64,000 nucleotides of DNA, from the NCBI RefSeq assembly GCF_022606355.1, contig NZ_JAHHZQ010000004.1, positions 186,001 through 250,000 on the forward strand, read 5' to 3'. The first letter of the stretch is position 1. Every line of letters begins with the position of its first letter. Origin of the DNA: Leifsonia shinshuensis (GTDB taxonomy: Bacteria > Actinomycetota > Actinomycetes > Actinomycetales > Microbacteriaceae). The translations under genes were made by a program, and so were the position numbers. This document shows, piece by piece, positions 55,761 through 62,632 of the stretch. A model generated the notes under the pieces. That model saw only the letters and a list, made by a program, of their open reading frames with translations, was not told the DNA's origin and did not search any database.

Positions 55761-56339
55761 GTGCTGGAAGAGGAATACGAGACGCGTCGGGTGCTCCCAC
55801 GGCACCTGCGCAAGCCGGAGCCCGGAGAGTCGCCCTTCGAGTACAGCCTCCGCGACGCGCGACCGCAAGACCTCCCCGATGTCCGAGAGATCTACAACCA
55901 CTACGTCGCCAACAGCACCGTCACCTTCGACGAGGACGCGATGACGCTGAAGGAGTGGAAGGACAAGTTCGCGTACCTCCACAAGCTCGGCATGCCGTTC
56001 ATCGTCGCCGAGTCGTCCACCGGGCAGATCCTCGGCTACGCCCTGGTGACGCCGTGGAAGCAGAAGCGCGCGTATCGGTTCACCGTCGAGAACTCGATCT
56101 ACCTGGGCGCGGCCTCCACCGGCAAGGGTCTCGGCCCTGTGCTCATGCAGGAGCTGATCGACCGGTCGAAGGCCGCGGGGCTCAAGGAGATGATCGCCGT
56201 CATCGCCGACAAGGGCGCGGAAGCCTCCATCAAGATGCACGAGAACTTCGGCTTCACCGAGATCGGCCGCATGGGACGCGTCGGCTACAAGTTCGAGCGC
56301 TGGCTCGGCACGGTGCTGATGCAGAAATCCCTCAAGTGA
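55761..56339 (+). CDS. GNAT family N-acetyltransferase (phosphinothricin/MddA-like)
   Basis: The 192-residue acetyltransferase has a basic N-terminal stretch of about 30 residues, then the GNAT fold beginning SLRDARPQDLPDVREIYNHYV. VTFDEDAMTLKEWKDKF and the acetyl-CoA site GAASTGKGLGPVLMQELI follow, then the ending LHE-type helix (IKMHENFGFTEIGRMGRVGYKFERWLGTVLM). These match the Pat/YncA group acting on phosphinothricin, methionine sulfone or similar amines. GTG 55761 is used because GGAGG lies 5 nt upstream. A -10 TACGCT lies at 55730-55735. Confidence 0.85.
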   Translation: MLEEEYETRRVLPRHLRKPEPGESPFEYSLRDARPQDLPDVREIYNHYVANSTVTFDEDAMTLKEWKDKFAYLHKLGMPFIVAESSTGQILGYALVTPWKQKRAYRFTVENSIYLGAASTGKGLGPVLMQELIDRSKAAGLKEMIAVIADKGAEASIKMHENFGFTEIGRMGRVGYKFERWLGTVLMQKSLK

Positions 56340-56353
56340 GGTGCGCTCGCCAC

Positions 56354-56359
56354 TAGGGT
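56354..56359 (+). promoter_or_regulatory. -10 element of the EXPERA-like gene
   Basis: TAGGGT is followed after 7 nt by GTG 56367; no Shine-Dalgarno site is present. Confidence 0.4.
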
Positions 56360-56366
56360 GTGGTGC

Positions 56367-56915
56367 GTGACCACCGCCACCACCGACACCGGCAAGGTCG
56401 CCTCCGCCGCGCCAGCGGCGCCCGCGAACCTCCCGCTGCGCAAGCGCCCGTTCGACATCTTCTTCGTCGTGATGTTCTCGCTGTTCAGCCTCACCTGCAT
56501 CATCAGCGATGCCATCCCGACCCTCGGCATCCCGCAGACGGCGACGACGACGAACATCCTCGCCCAGTGGAACTACACCTACTCCTCGCAGTACGACCCG
56601 CTCTACATGCACGAGCCGCTGTGGCTGCGGTTCATCACCGGCACGAGCGCCTTCGTGTATCTGCCGTTCTACATCCTGCTCATCGTGTGCCTGGTCAAGG
56701 GATTCAACTGGATCCAGCTCTTCTGCGTCATCTACGCGACGATGATCATCAGCCTGACGGCGATCCCGATCTTCGGCGTCGAGTTCTTCGGGCCGGTGGG
56801 GGAGCGTACGCCGAACCCCGTCGTCTTCCTGCTCTACAACGGCCCCTACGTGCTGGTGCCGTTGCTGCTGCTCATCCGGATGCGCAAGCCCATGCCGTTC
56901 ACCAGGAGGTTCTGA
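56367..56915 (+). CDS. EXPERA/emopamil-binding-like membrane protein
   Basis: The 182-residue protein has four hydrophobic helices (about residues 30-50, 85-110, 115-135 and 152-170). FDIFFVVMFSLFSLTCIISD, the motif WLRFITGTSAFVYLPFYIL and the final helix resemble EXPERA-domain proteins (emopamil-binding protein and TMEM97 relatives). In bacteria their role is unknown; sterol isomerase activity should not be assumed. GTG 56367 gives the shortest sensible start and fits a leaderless mRNA. The next gene starts 1 nt after the stop. Confidence 0.65.
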   Translation: MTTATTDTGKVASAAPAAPANLPLRKRPFDIFFVVMFSLFSLTCIISDAIPTLGIPQTATTTNILAQWNYTYSSQYDPLYMHEPLWLRFITGTSAFVYLPFYILLIVCLVKGFNWIQLFCVIYATMIISLTAIPIFGVEFFGPVGERTPNPVVFLLYNGPYVLVPLLLLIRMRKPMPFTRRF

Positions 56916-56916
56916 C

Positions 56917-57141
56917 ATGCCGCTGCTGGAAGACCTGTCCGTCTACGAGGACGGCGACGTGTTCTCGGTCTACGACCACTCGTACGAAGACGAGGACGCC
57001 GTGCCGGACCGCGGCCGTCCGCTCGGCACGATCACGCTCACGGCCGGAGGCGACTACGTGCCGGAGGGCGTCGGCGCCATCTTCCCGTGGGTGCAGCCGG
57101 CGCGGACCATCGACGACGCCCTGGCGGCGTTCGTCGGCTGA
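56917..57141 (+). CDS. Small acidic protein, unknown
   Basis: The 74-residue protein has a very acidic first half (EDLSVYEDGDVFSVYDHSYE) and ITLTAGGDYVPEGVGAIFPW in the middle; no membrane segment. No family was recognised. AGGAGG lies about 6-11 nt before the ATG. It is immediately downstream of the EXPERA-like gene and probably co-transcribed. It converges on an SMR gene. Confidence 0.6.
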   Translation: MPLLEDLSVYEDGDVFSVYDHSYEDEDAVPDRGRPLGTITLTAGGDYVPEGVGAIFPWVQPARTIDDALAAFVG

Positions 57142-57161
57142 GGGCGGCGGGCAGGCTCGGC

Positions 57162-57500
57162 TCAGGAGGCGGGGTGGCGTCCGCCGAGCTCGAGGAGGCC
57201 GACGCCTCCGATGAGCAGCACCAGGCCGAGGATCTGCACCCAGGTGAGCGACTCGTTGAAGAAGACCCACGAGATCACCGCGATCACGGCGACGCCGACG
57301 GCCGACCAGATCGCGTAGGCGACACCGAGAGGCACTCCGCGCGAGAGCGACTGGGACAGTGCGAAGAACGAAGCCACGTAGCCGACCACGACGATGGCGA
57401 ACGCCCACCACCTGGGGTTGTCGCCCGACGTGAACTTGAGGAACGTCGTCGCCACGACCTCCGTCGCGATGGCGACGGCGAGGAAGATGTAACCCAGCAC
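57162..57500 (-). CDS. Small multidrug resistance (SMR/EmrE-like) transporter
   Basis: The 112-residue protein has four helices and the essential Glu14 in IATEVVATTFLK. PLGVAYAIWSAVGVAVIA is the SMR signature of helix 3. It should export lipophilic cations as an antiparallel dimer by proton antiport. GTG 57500 lies 6 nt after a minus-strand -10 TAGCGT (57507-57512), fitting a leaderless mRNA. It is divergent from a VOC gene. Confidence 0.92.
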   Translation of the reverse strand: MLGYIFLAVAIATEVVATTFLKFTSGDNPRWWAFAIVVVGYVASFFALSQSLSRGVPLGVAYAIWSAVGVAVIAVISWVFFNESLTWVQILGLVLLIGGVGLLELGGRHPAS

Positions 57501-57533
57501 GCCACCACGCTACCGATCGGAAGGAAACCACGG

Positions 57534-57938
57534 ATGGACGACACGACACCGGTGCGGCAGCTGCGCATCGTGGTGGAGGCGGAGGACTACGACACGGCGC
57601 TCGCGTTCTTCCGCGACGTGCTCGGACTCCCCGAGCAGGAGAGCTACGCGGGCGACGGCGGCGCGCGGGTCGCGATCCTCGATGCGGGCAGGGCAACGCT
57701 CGAACTCGCGAACCCGGCCCAGAAGGCGATGATCGACGACGTGGAGGTCGGCCGACCGGTCGCCCCGCACATTCGGCTGGCCTTCGAGGTGGGCGACGGG
57801 CGCGCGGTCACCGCTCGGCTGGTGGAGGCGGGCGCCGAGCTGATCGCGCCCCCGACGGTGACGCCCTGGAACTCGCTGAACTCGCGGCTCGCGACACCGG
57901 GCGAGCTCCAGGTGACGGTATTCCAGGAACTCGATTAG
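57534..57938 (+). CDS. VOC family protein
   Basis: The 134-residue single VOC module has VRQLRIVVEAEDYDTALAFF with FRDVLGLPEQESY at the start and LATPGELQVTVFQEL at the end. HIRLAFEV gives the central metal-ligand position. Substrate unknown. GGAAGG precedes the ATG at 57534. The gene is divergent from the SMR transporter gene with 33 nt between start codons. Confidence 0.8.
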   Translation: MDDTTPVRQLRIVVEAEDYDTALAFFRDVLGLPEQESYAGDGGARVAILDAGRATLELANPAQKAMIDDVEVGRPVAPHIRLAFEVGDGRAVTARLVEAGAELIAPPTVTPWNSLNSRLATPGELQVTVFQELD

Positions 57939-58059
57939 CAGCGTCTCTGCGTTTGCCGAGTATCCGGATGCGATCCGCCGGAACGACCTAGGCTGACGTC
58001 GACGACATCGTCGGACGGCCCGCGTGGCGGGTCGGCCGAGTGAGGCCGATGGCACAAAT

Positions 58060-58088
58060 CGTGGCCGGGAGCAGAGCTCCCGGCCACG
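58060..58088. terminator. Bidirectional hairpin after the VOC and ABC permease genes
   Basis: CGTGGCCGGGAGC (58060-58072) pairs perfectly over 13 bp with 58076-58088 around AGA. It lies in the 176-nt gap between convergent genes; nothing else is seen in that gap. Confidence 0.75.
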
Positions 58089-58114
58089 TCCATGTCCGGT
58101 GGTCCCGGAACGGC

Positions 58115-58897
58115 TCAGCTGCGCGGGGTCGCCCTGGCGAGCACCGCGTAGCCGGCCAGCGCGGCGAGTGCGGTCGGAACGAGCAGCCAGGCGGTCACGC
58201 CCACGGGCCCGTTGGCGACGAACCAGTCGCCGACCGCCGGCCAGCCGCCGGTGAAGGTGATCAGGGCGGATGCGCCGACGATCAGGAGCACGATCAGCGC
58301 GAGGATGGCGAGCACGCCGTACATCCGCCACCGCATGAACAGGGCGGCGGAGAACGCCCCGATCGCGAAGAAGAACAGCATGCCGCTGAACACGATGAAC
58401 AGCCTTCCCGGGAACGACGCGCCCGCGAAGTAGACCGACGTGAACAGATGCCCGCCGAGCCCCCACCCGTTCGTCCACTCCTCGACGAACGAGAGCACTG
58501 TGAACCCGATCGAGTAGCCGGCGGACAGCAGGAGGAACGTGAGCGCGGAGCCGAGCGAGAAGTCGCGGCGGGTCACGCTGTAGCCGAGCGCGAACGGGAA
58601 CGTCGCCGAGATCACCTGGATGCCCACGACGAGCATGTACACGAACACGTAGAAGGCGCCGCCGCTCCACTGCGTGCCGTCCATCGCCTTCGCGCGGTCG
58701 GCGGGTGCAGTCGCACCCCAGATGATCCACCAGATCAGCCAGTTGACCAGCCAGATGAAGAACATGATCATCACGGGCACCCAGATGGTGGTCCATTTGT
58801 TCACCAGGTTGAGGCGGACGACGCGCCAGATGCGCGTGCCGGTGCCGGGGCCGGCGTTCAGTGCCGGGGCGCTGGAGTCGTGGGTGATGGCGGTCAT
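58115..58897 (-). CDS. ABC transporter permease-like membrane protein
   Basis: The 260-residue protein has six hydrophobic helices starting with IWVPVMIMFFIWLVNWLIWW. No EAA loop is recognised, as expected for ABC-2-type exporters. It overlaps the ATPase gene by 4 nt (ATGA) and is last in a GntR-ABC-permease operon, the layout of YtrA-regulated exporters that respond to cell-wall-active compounds. The substrate is unknown. Confidence 0.8.
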   Translation of the reverse strand: MTAITHDSSAPALNAGPGTGTRIWRVVRLNLVNKWTTIWVPVMIMFFIWLVNWLIWWIIWGATAPADRAKAMDGTQWSGGAFYVFVYMLVVGIQVISATFPFALGYSVTRRDFSLGSALTFLLLSAGYSIGFTVLSFVEEWTNGWGLGGHLFTSVYFAGASFPGRLFIVFSGMLFFFAIGAFSAALFMRWRMYGVLAILALIVLLIVGASALITFTGGWPAVGDWFVANGPVGVTAWLLVPTALAALAGYAVLARATPRS

Positions 58898-59811
58898 GCG
58901 CTCTGCTCGAATTCTGTCTCACGGACGTTGGTCTTGCGGACGATGAGTTGCTGGAGGGACACCGGAGCGAGCTCGAGGCCGGCAGCCGCCGCCTGCGTGC
59001 GCTCGGCAGGGCCGAGGCCGGAGACGGTCACGGAGGCCAGGCCGCCGATGCCGTCGCGCTGCAGCACCTCGCGGGAGCCGACGAAGGCGTCGACCGCGCT
59101 GCGCGGCCCGACGACCGTCGTGGCGGACGAGCGGAGCGTCTCCGCGTCGTCGTCCATCAGGATGCGGCCCTGGTCGATGACGATGACGTGCTCGAGGAGG
59201 TTGGCCACCTCGTCGATCAGGTGCGTGGAGAGCACGACCGTGCGCGGGTGCTCCGCGAAGTCTTCGAGCAGCCGGTCGTAGAACAGCTGACGCGCCACGG
59301 CGTCCAGCCCGAGGTAGGGCTCGTCGAAGAACGTCAGCGGCGCCCGCGATGCGAGCCCGACGATCACGCCGACCGCCGAGAGCTGGCCACGGGAGAGCTT
59401 CTTGATGCGACGGGTCAATGGGACCCGGAAGTCCTCGATCAGCCGGTCGGCCAGGTCGGCATCCCAGTTCTCGAAGAACCACGGCGCGCTGCGGAACACG
59501 TGCCGCGGCTGGAAGTCCTCCGGGTAGCGCTGGCTCTCCTTGATGAAGCAGATGTTCTGCAGCACGCGTGCGTTCTCGGTGGGCTTCTCGCCGAACACCC
59601 GGATGTCGCCGCCGCTGACGAAGTCCTGCCCGGTGATGAGCTGCATCAGGGTGGTCTTGCCCGCGCCGTTGCGGCCGAGGAGGCCGTGGATGCGGTTCGG
59701 CTTGATCGTGACGGACACGTCGTCGATCGCGGTGAACGACCCGAATCGCTTGGTCACGTTCGACACCTGCACCGCGGGGGCGATGGAGGTCGGTACCGGG
59801 GTCGCGCTCAT
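58894..59811 (-). CDS. ABC transporter ATP-binding protein (exporter type)
   Basis: The 305-residue ATPase has Walker A (GLLGRNGAGKTTLM), Q-loop region (FIKESQRYP), signature (KKLSRGQLSAVGVIVGL, with LSRGQ where LSGGQ is usual), Walker B (LTFFDEPYLGLDAV) and switch His (LSTHLIDEV). The 80-residue C-terminal part is family-specific. It overlaps the GntR gene and the permease gene by 4 nt each. It energises export through the membrane partner encoded next. Confidence 0.9.
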   Translation of the reverse strand: MSATPVPTSIAPAVQVSNVTKRFGSFTAIDDVSVTIKPNRIHGLLGRNGAGKTTLMQLITGQDFVSGGDIRVFGEKPTENARVLQNICFIKESQRYPEDFQPRHVFRSAPWFFENWDADLADRLIEDFRVPLTRRIKKLSRGQLSAVGVIVGLASRAPLTFFDEPYLGLDAVARQLFYDRLLEDFAEHPRTVVLSTHLIDEVANLLEHVIVIDQGRILMDDDAETLRSSATTVVGPRSAVDAFVGSREVLQRDGIGGLASVTVSGLGPAERTQAAAAGLELAPVSLQQLIVRKTNVRETEFEQSA

Positions 59812-60170
59812 GCGCTGATTCCTTCCTTCTGGATCATCTGGCTGATCTGGTCGGGGCCGATCCCGAGCTTCGCCGCCTCGGCGAGCAGGGGCCGGAGGTA
59901 TTCGTCGCGGAACGCCTCGCGCCGCTTGGCGACGAGCTGTTCGCGCGCGCCGTCGGAGACGAACATGCCGATGCCTCGCTTCTTGTAGAGGATCCCGTCG
60001 TCGACGAGAAGGTTGACGCCTTTGCCGGCCGTCGCCGGGTTGATCCGGTAGAAGGCCGCGAACTCGTTCGTGGACGGCACCTGCGTCTCGGGCGGGTAGA
60101 CGCCCTCGATGATGTCGTTCTCGATCTGCTCGGCGATCTGGACGAAGATCGGCTTGCCCTCTTCGATCAC
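59808..60170 (-). CDS. GntR family regulator, YtrA subfamily
   Basis: The 120-residue protein has an N-terminal winged helix (IFVQIAEQIENDIIEGVYPPETQVPSTNEFAAFYRINPATAGKGV in pieces) and a short two-helix dimerisation tail of about 40 residues, the mark of the YtrA subfamily. It is the first gene of the operon it presumably represses. The start is GTG 60170 with GAGG upstream. The palindrome TTAGT-N6-ACTAA lies 19-34 nt before the start codon and is the likely operator. Confidence 0.9.
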   Translation of the reverse strand: MIEEGKPIFVQIAEQIENDIIEGVYPPETQVPSTNEFAAFYRINPATAGKGVNLLVDDGILYKKRGIGMFVSDGAREQLVAKRREAFRDEYLRPLLAEAAKLGIGPDQISQMIQKEGISA

Positions 60171-60188
60171 GCGAACCTCATGGGTTCA

Positions 60189-60204
60189 TTAGTCATGTAA
60201 CTAA
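60189..60204. promoter_or_regulatory. YtrA-type operator
   Basis: TTAGTCATGTAACTAA is a perfect 5-6-5 inverted repeat, similar in style to operators of other YtrA-type regulators, placed just upstream of the regulator gene. Confidence 0.65.
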
Positions 60205-60235
60205 CCATGCAACCTGCACCGTGCGGCTGTCAAGA

Positions 60236-60290
60236 GATTTGCCGCAAATGTCGCTTTCGGGGACGCCAGAGACGACATTCGGCGCAAATC
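60236..60290. repeat. Interrupted hairpin upstream of the amidase gene
   Basis: GATTTGCCGCAAATGTCG (60236-60253) and CGACATTCGGCGCAAATC (60273-60290) pair as 7 bp, a 4x4 internal loop, then 7 bp. It lies in a divergent gap, so it is not an obvious terminator. The CGACATT core also occurs in the palindromes after rsrA. Confidence 0.55.
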
Positions 60291-60317
60291 CGCCGCTCTC
60301 GGCCTAGCGTTGAGGGC

Positions 60318-61745
60318 ATGGCGGAACTGCATGAGCTGACGGCGTTGGAGTTGTGGCAGGAACTGCAGGCGGGACGCGTCTCGCCTCGGGAGCTGGCCTC
60401 CCACTACCTGGATCGCATCGAGCGGCTCGACCCGCAGCTCGGCGCGTTCGTCACCGTGACGCGGGAGCGGGCGCTCGCCCGGGCCGACGAGGTCGCCGCG
60501 GCGGTGCCGAAGACGGCGCCGCTCTGGGGTCTGCCCTCCGGCGACAAGGACCTCTGGATGCGCGCAGGAGTCCCGACCGGATTCGGATCGCGCGTGATGG
60601 CCGGCTTCGTGCCGGAGGTCTCCGACGAGATCGTCGAGACTCTCGACGCGGCGGGCGCGGTGAGCCTCGGCAAGACGAACGCGCCGGAGTTCGGCCTCCC
60701 CGCCTACACCGAGTCGCTCGCGGCACCGCCGGCCCGCAATCCGTGGGATCCCACGCTCGGCGCGGGCGGATCGAGCGGCGGCGCGGCGGTCGCGGTCGCG
60801 AGCGGGATGCTGCCGTTCGCGCCCGGCTCGGACGGCGGCGGCTCCGTGCGCATCCCGGCAGCGGCCTGCGGGCTGGTCGGCATCAAGCCGTCGCGGGGGC
60901 TCGTTCCGGCCGGGAGCGGCATCGACTCCCTCGCCGGGCTCGTGGTCGACGGTCCGCTCGCGCGCACGACGGCCGACGCCGCCCTGCTGCTGGACGGGAT
61001 GATCGCCCGGGTCGGCGGCCGGATCGACCACCACTACACGCTGCGAGCCCCGTACGACGACGACGGCCCCTTCCTCGGCACCGCCGTGCGCGGCGAGGGC
61101 CGGTTCCAGCTGGCGACGATGACCACCTCCGCCTGGGATGACGCGTACGACATCGCGATCGACCCCGAGGCGCGGGCGGCACTGCACGTCGCCGTCGAGG
61201 CTCTGACGAGCCTGGGGCACGGGATGGAAGAGGCCGCGCTCGAACCCGACCCGACGTACGCGCCCGCCTTCCGGACCATCTGGCAGGCCGGCGCCGCGCG
61301 CATCCCGGCGGAGGGCGACGCCCTCGCCCTGCTCGAGCCGCTCACGGCGTGGCTCGTGCAGCGCGGGCGCGCGATCAGTGCGCGCGAGCTGAGCGAGGCG
61401 CTGAGCGCGCTCACCGCGTACGAGCGCTCGTTCATCCGGCAGCTGGCGTCGTACGACGCGGTCCTCACCCCGGCCCTTGCGCTCACACCACGGCCGATCG
61501 GCTGGTACGACCAGGAGGACGGCGAACGCAACTTCGAGCAGCAGGTGCAGTACACGCCGTTCACCTCGATGCTGAACGTCACCGGCCTCCCGGCTATCGT
61601 CGTCCCGGTCTCGCAGACCGCCGAGGGGCTGCCGATGGGTGTTCAGCTCATCGGCCGCCCGGGGGGAGAGCGCACCCTGCTCTCGCTGGCGGCGCAGCTC
61701 GAGCGTCGCCTGCGCTGGGCGGACCGCCGGCCGCCGGTCTGGTGA
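60318..61745 (+). CDS. Amidase (amidase signature family)
   Basis: The 475-residue enzyme carries the Ser-cisSer-Lys triad: Lys in LPSGDKDLWM, cis-Ser in GAGGSSGGAAVAVA, and nucleophile Ser in GSDGGGSVRIPAAACG. It hydrolyses carboxylic amides; substrate unknown. Because gatC/gatB are absent from the window and the flanking genes are unrelated, it is probably a stand-alone amidase rather than GatA. TAGCGT (60305-60310) lies 7 nt before the ATG, so the mRNA may be leaderless; TGAGGG between them is too close to serve as a normal ribosome-binding site. Confidence 0.9.
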   Translation: MAELHELTALELWQELQAGRVSPRELASHYLDRIERLDPQLGAFVTVTRERALARADEVAAAVPKTAPLWGLPSGDKDLWMRAGVPTGFGSRVMAGFVPEVSDEIVETLDAAGAVSLGKTNAPEFGLPAYTESLAAPPARNPWDPTLGAGGSSGGAAVAVASGMLPFAPGSDGGGSVRIPAAACGLVGIKPSRGLVPAGSGIDSLAGLVVDGPLARTTADAALLLDGMIARVGGRIDHHYTLRAPYDDDGPFLGTAVRGEGRFQLATMTTSAWDDAYDIAIDPEARAALHVAVEALTSLGHGMEEAALEPDPTYAPAFRTIWQAGAARIPAEGDALALLEPLTAWLVQRGRAISARELSEALSALTAYERSFIRQLASYDAVLTPALALTPRPIGWYDQEDGERNFEQQVQYTPFTSMLNVTGLPAIVVPVSQTAEGLPMGVQLIGRPGGERTLLSLAAQLERRLRWADRRPPVW

Positions 61746-61768
61746 GGACCCCAGGTCGCTGAGACGAC

Positions 61769-61801
61769 GCGAGGCCCCCGAACCGTGTTCGGAGGCCTCG
61801 C
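61769..61801. terminator. Bidirectional terminator after the amidase gene
   Basis: GCGAGGCCCCCGAAC (61769-61783) pairs with GTTCGGAGGCCTCGC (61787-61801), 15 positions with one C-A mismatch, around CGT. The secreted-protein gene converges from the right. Confidence 0.75.
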
Positions 61802-61814
61802 GGACTGCTGGGTG

Positions 61815-62546
61815 CTAGAGCTTGAGCGCGGGGGCGAGCAACGCGGCCGTGTAAGCGAAGCTGTCGATGAGCGTGCCGGCGCTGTTGTAGACGTGGACCT
61901 TCAGGAAGTTGCCGTTGGAGCCGCCGAAGTCGGCGGTCGGAATCACGAACGACACCTTCTGCGGCGCGAACGCCTTCAGGTTCAGGTACTCGGCGATCTG
62001 GCCCCTGGTGGGGCTCCACATCGTGACCTTCACGCTGGTGCCGAACTGGCCCTTCGTGACGGTGAGCGTCGAGGTCAGCGTCTTGGAAGTGGTCTTCACC
62101 AGAGTCGGCACGGCGAGCCCGGGCGCGGTCGTGAGGGTCACGGGCGCGGCGAGGAACTTGCTGATCAGAATGCCCTGGCCGTCGATCCGGACGCCCTTGG
62201 CATTGAAGATCTCGACGTACAGCTGGTTCTCGTGACCGGCTCCGACGAAGTCTGCCTTCTGCACGGCGAACGTGACGGTTCCGGCGATGGCGGTCGAGCC
62301 CACGACGCCGATGTCCTTGAGCCGGACAGCGGCCGCGTCGGTCACGTACGCGCGAACGGTACCGCCGGTGACGGCGGAGATGGTCGCGTCGATCTGGTAG
62401 AGGTTCGGCGCGTAGGCCACTTCGTGCGTGACGATCGTGCTGAGCGTGCGGGTCGGTGTGGTCGCGGTCGCGGCGGTGGCCGGTGCAAGGACGAGTGCCG
62501 CGGCGACGGCGAGACCCGTGAGTGCCCTGAGGGGGGTAGTACGCAA
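61815..62546 (-). CDS. Secreted protein with two related beta-rich modules, unknown
   Basis: The 243-residue precursor has a signal peptide (basic start, hydrophobic core LTGLAVAAALVLAP, cleavage near ATA-ATT at about 28). The mature part contains two alignable segments: VTFAVQKADFVGAGHENQLY with VEIFNAKGVRI (first) and VSFVIPTADFGGSNGNFLKV with HVYNSAGTLID (second). Each comes after an Ile/Val-rich strand region, suggesting two similar beta-sandwich modules. No anchor (LPXTG or transmembrane tail) is present, so it should be released. No named family was recognised. The start is TTG 62544-62546 with GGAGAA upstream. Confidence 0.7.
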   Translation of the reverse strand: MRTTPLRALTGLAVAAALVLAPATAATATTPTRTLSTIVTHEVAYAPNLYQIDATISAVTGGTVRAYVTDAAAVRLKDIGVVGSTAIAGTVTFAVQKADFVGAGHENQLYVEIFNAKGVRIDGQGILISKFLAAPVTLTTAPGLAVPTLVKTTSKTLTSTLTVTKGQFGTSVKVTMWSPTRGQIAEYLNLKAFAPQKVSFVIPTADFGGSNGNFLKVHVYNSAGTLIDSFAYTAALLAPALKL

Positions 62547-62632
62547 TTGTTCTCCAATGATGGTGTTGCCCGCCGACCGGCAGTCGGCGCCCCTGAAGTC
62601 TAGCCCTATGAAATGTTATGTTCGACGCCTCG

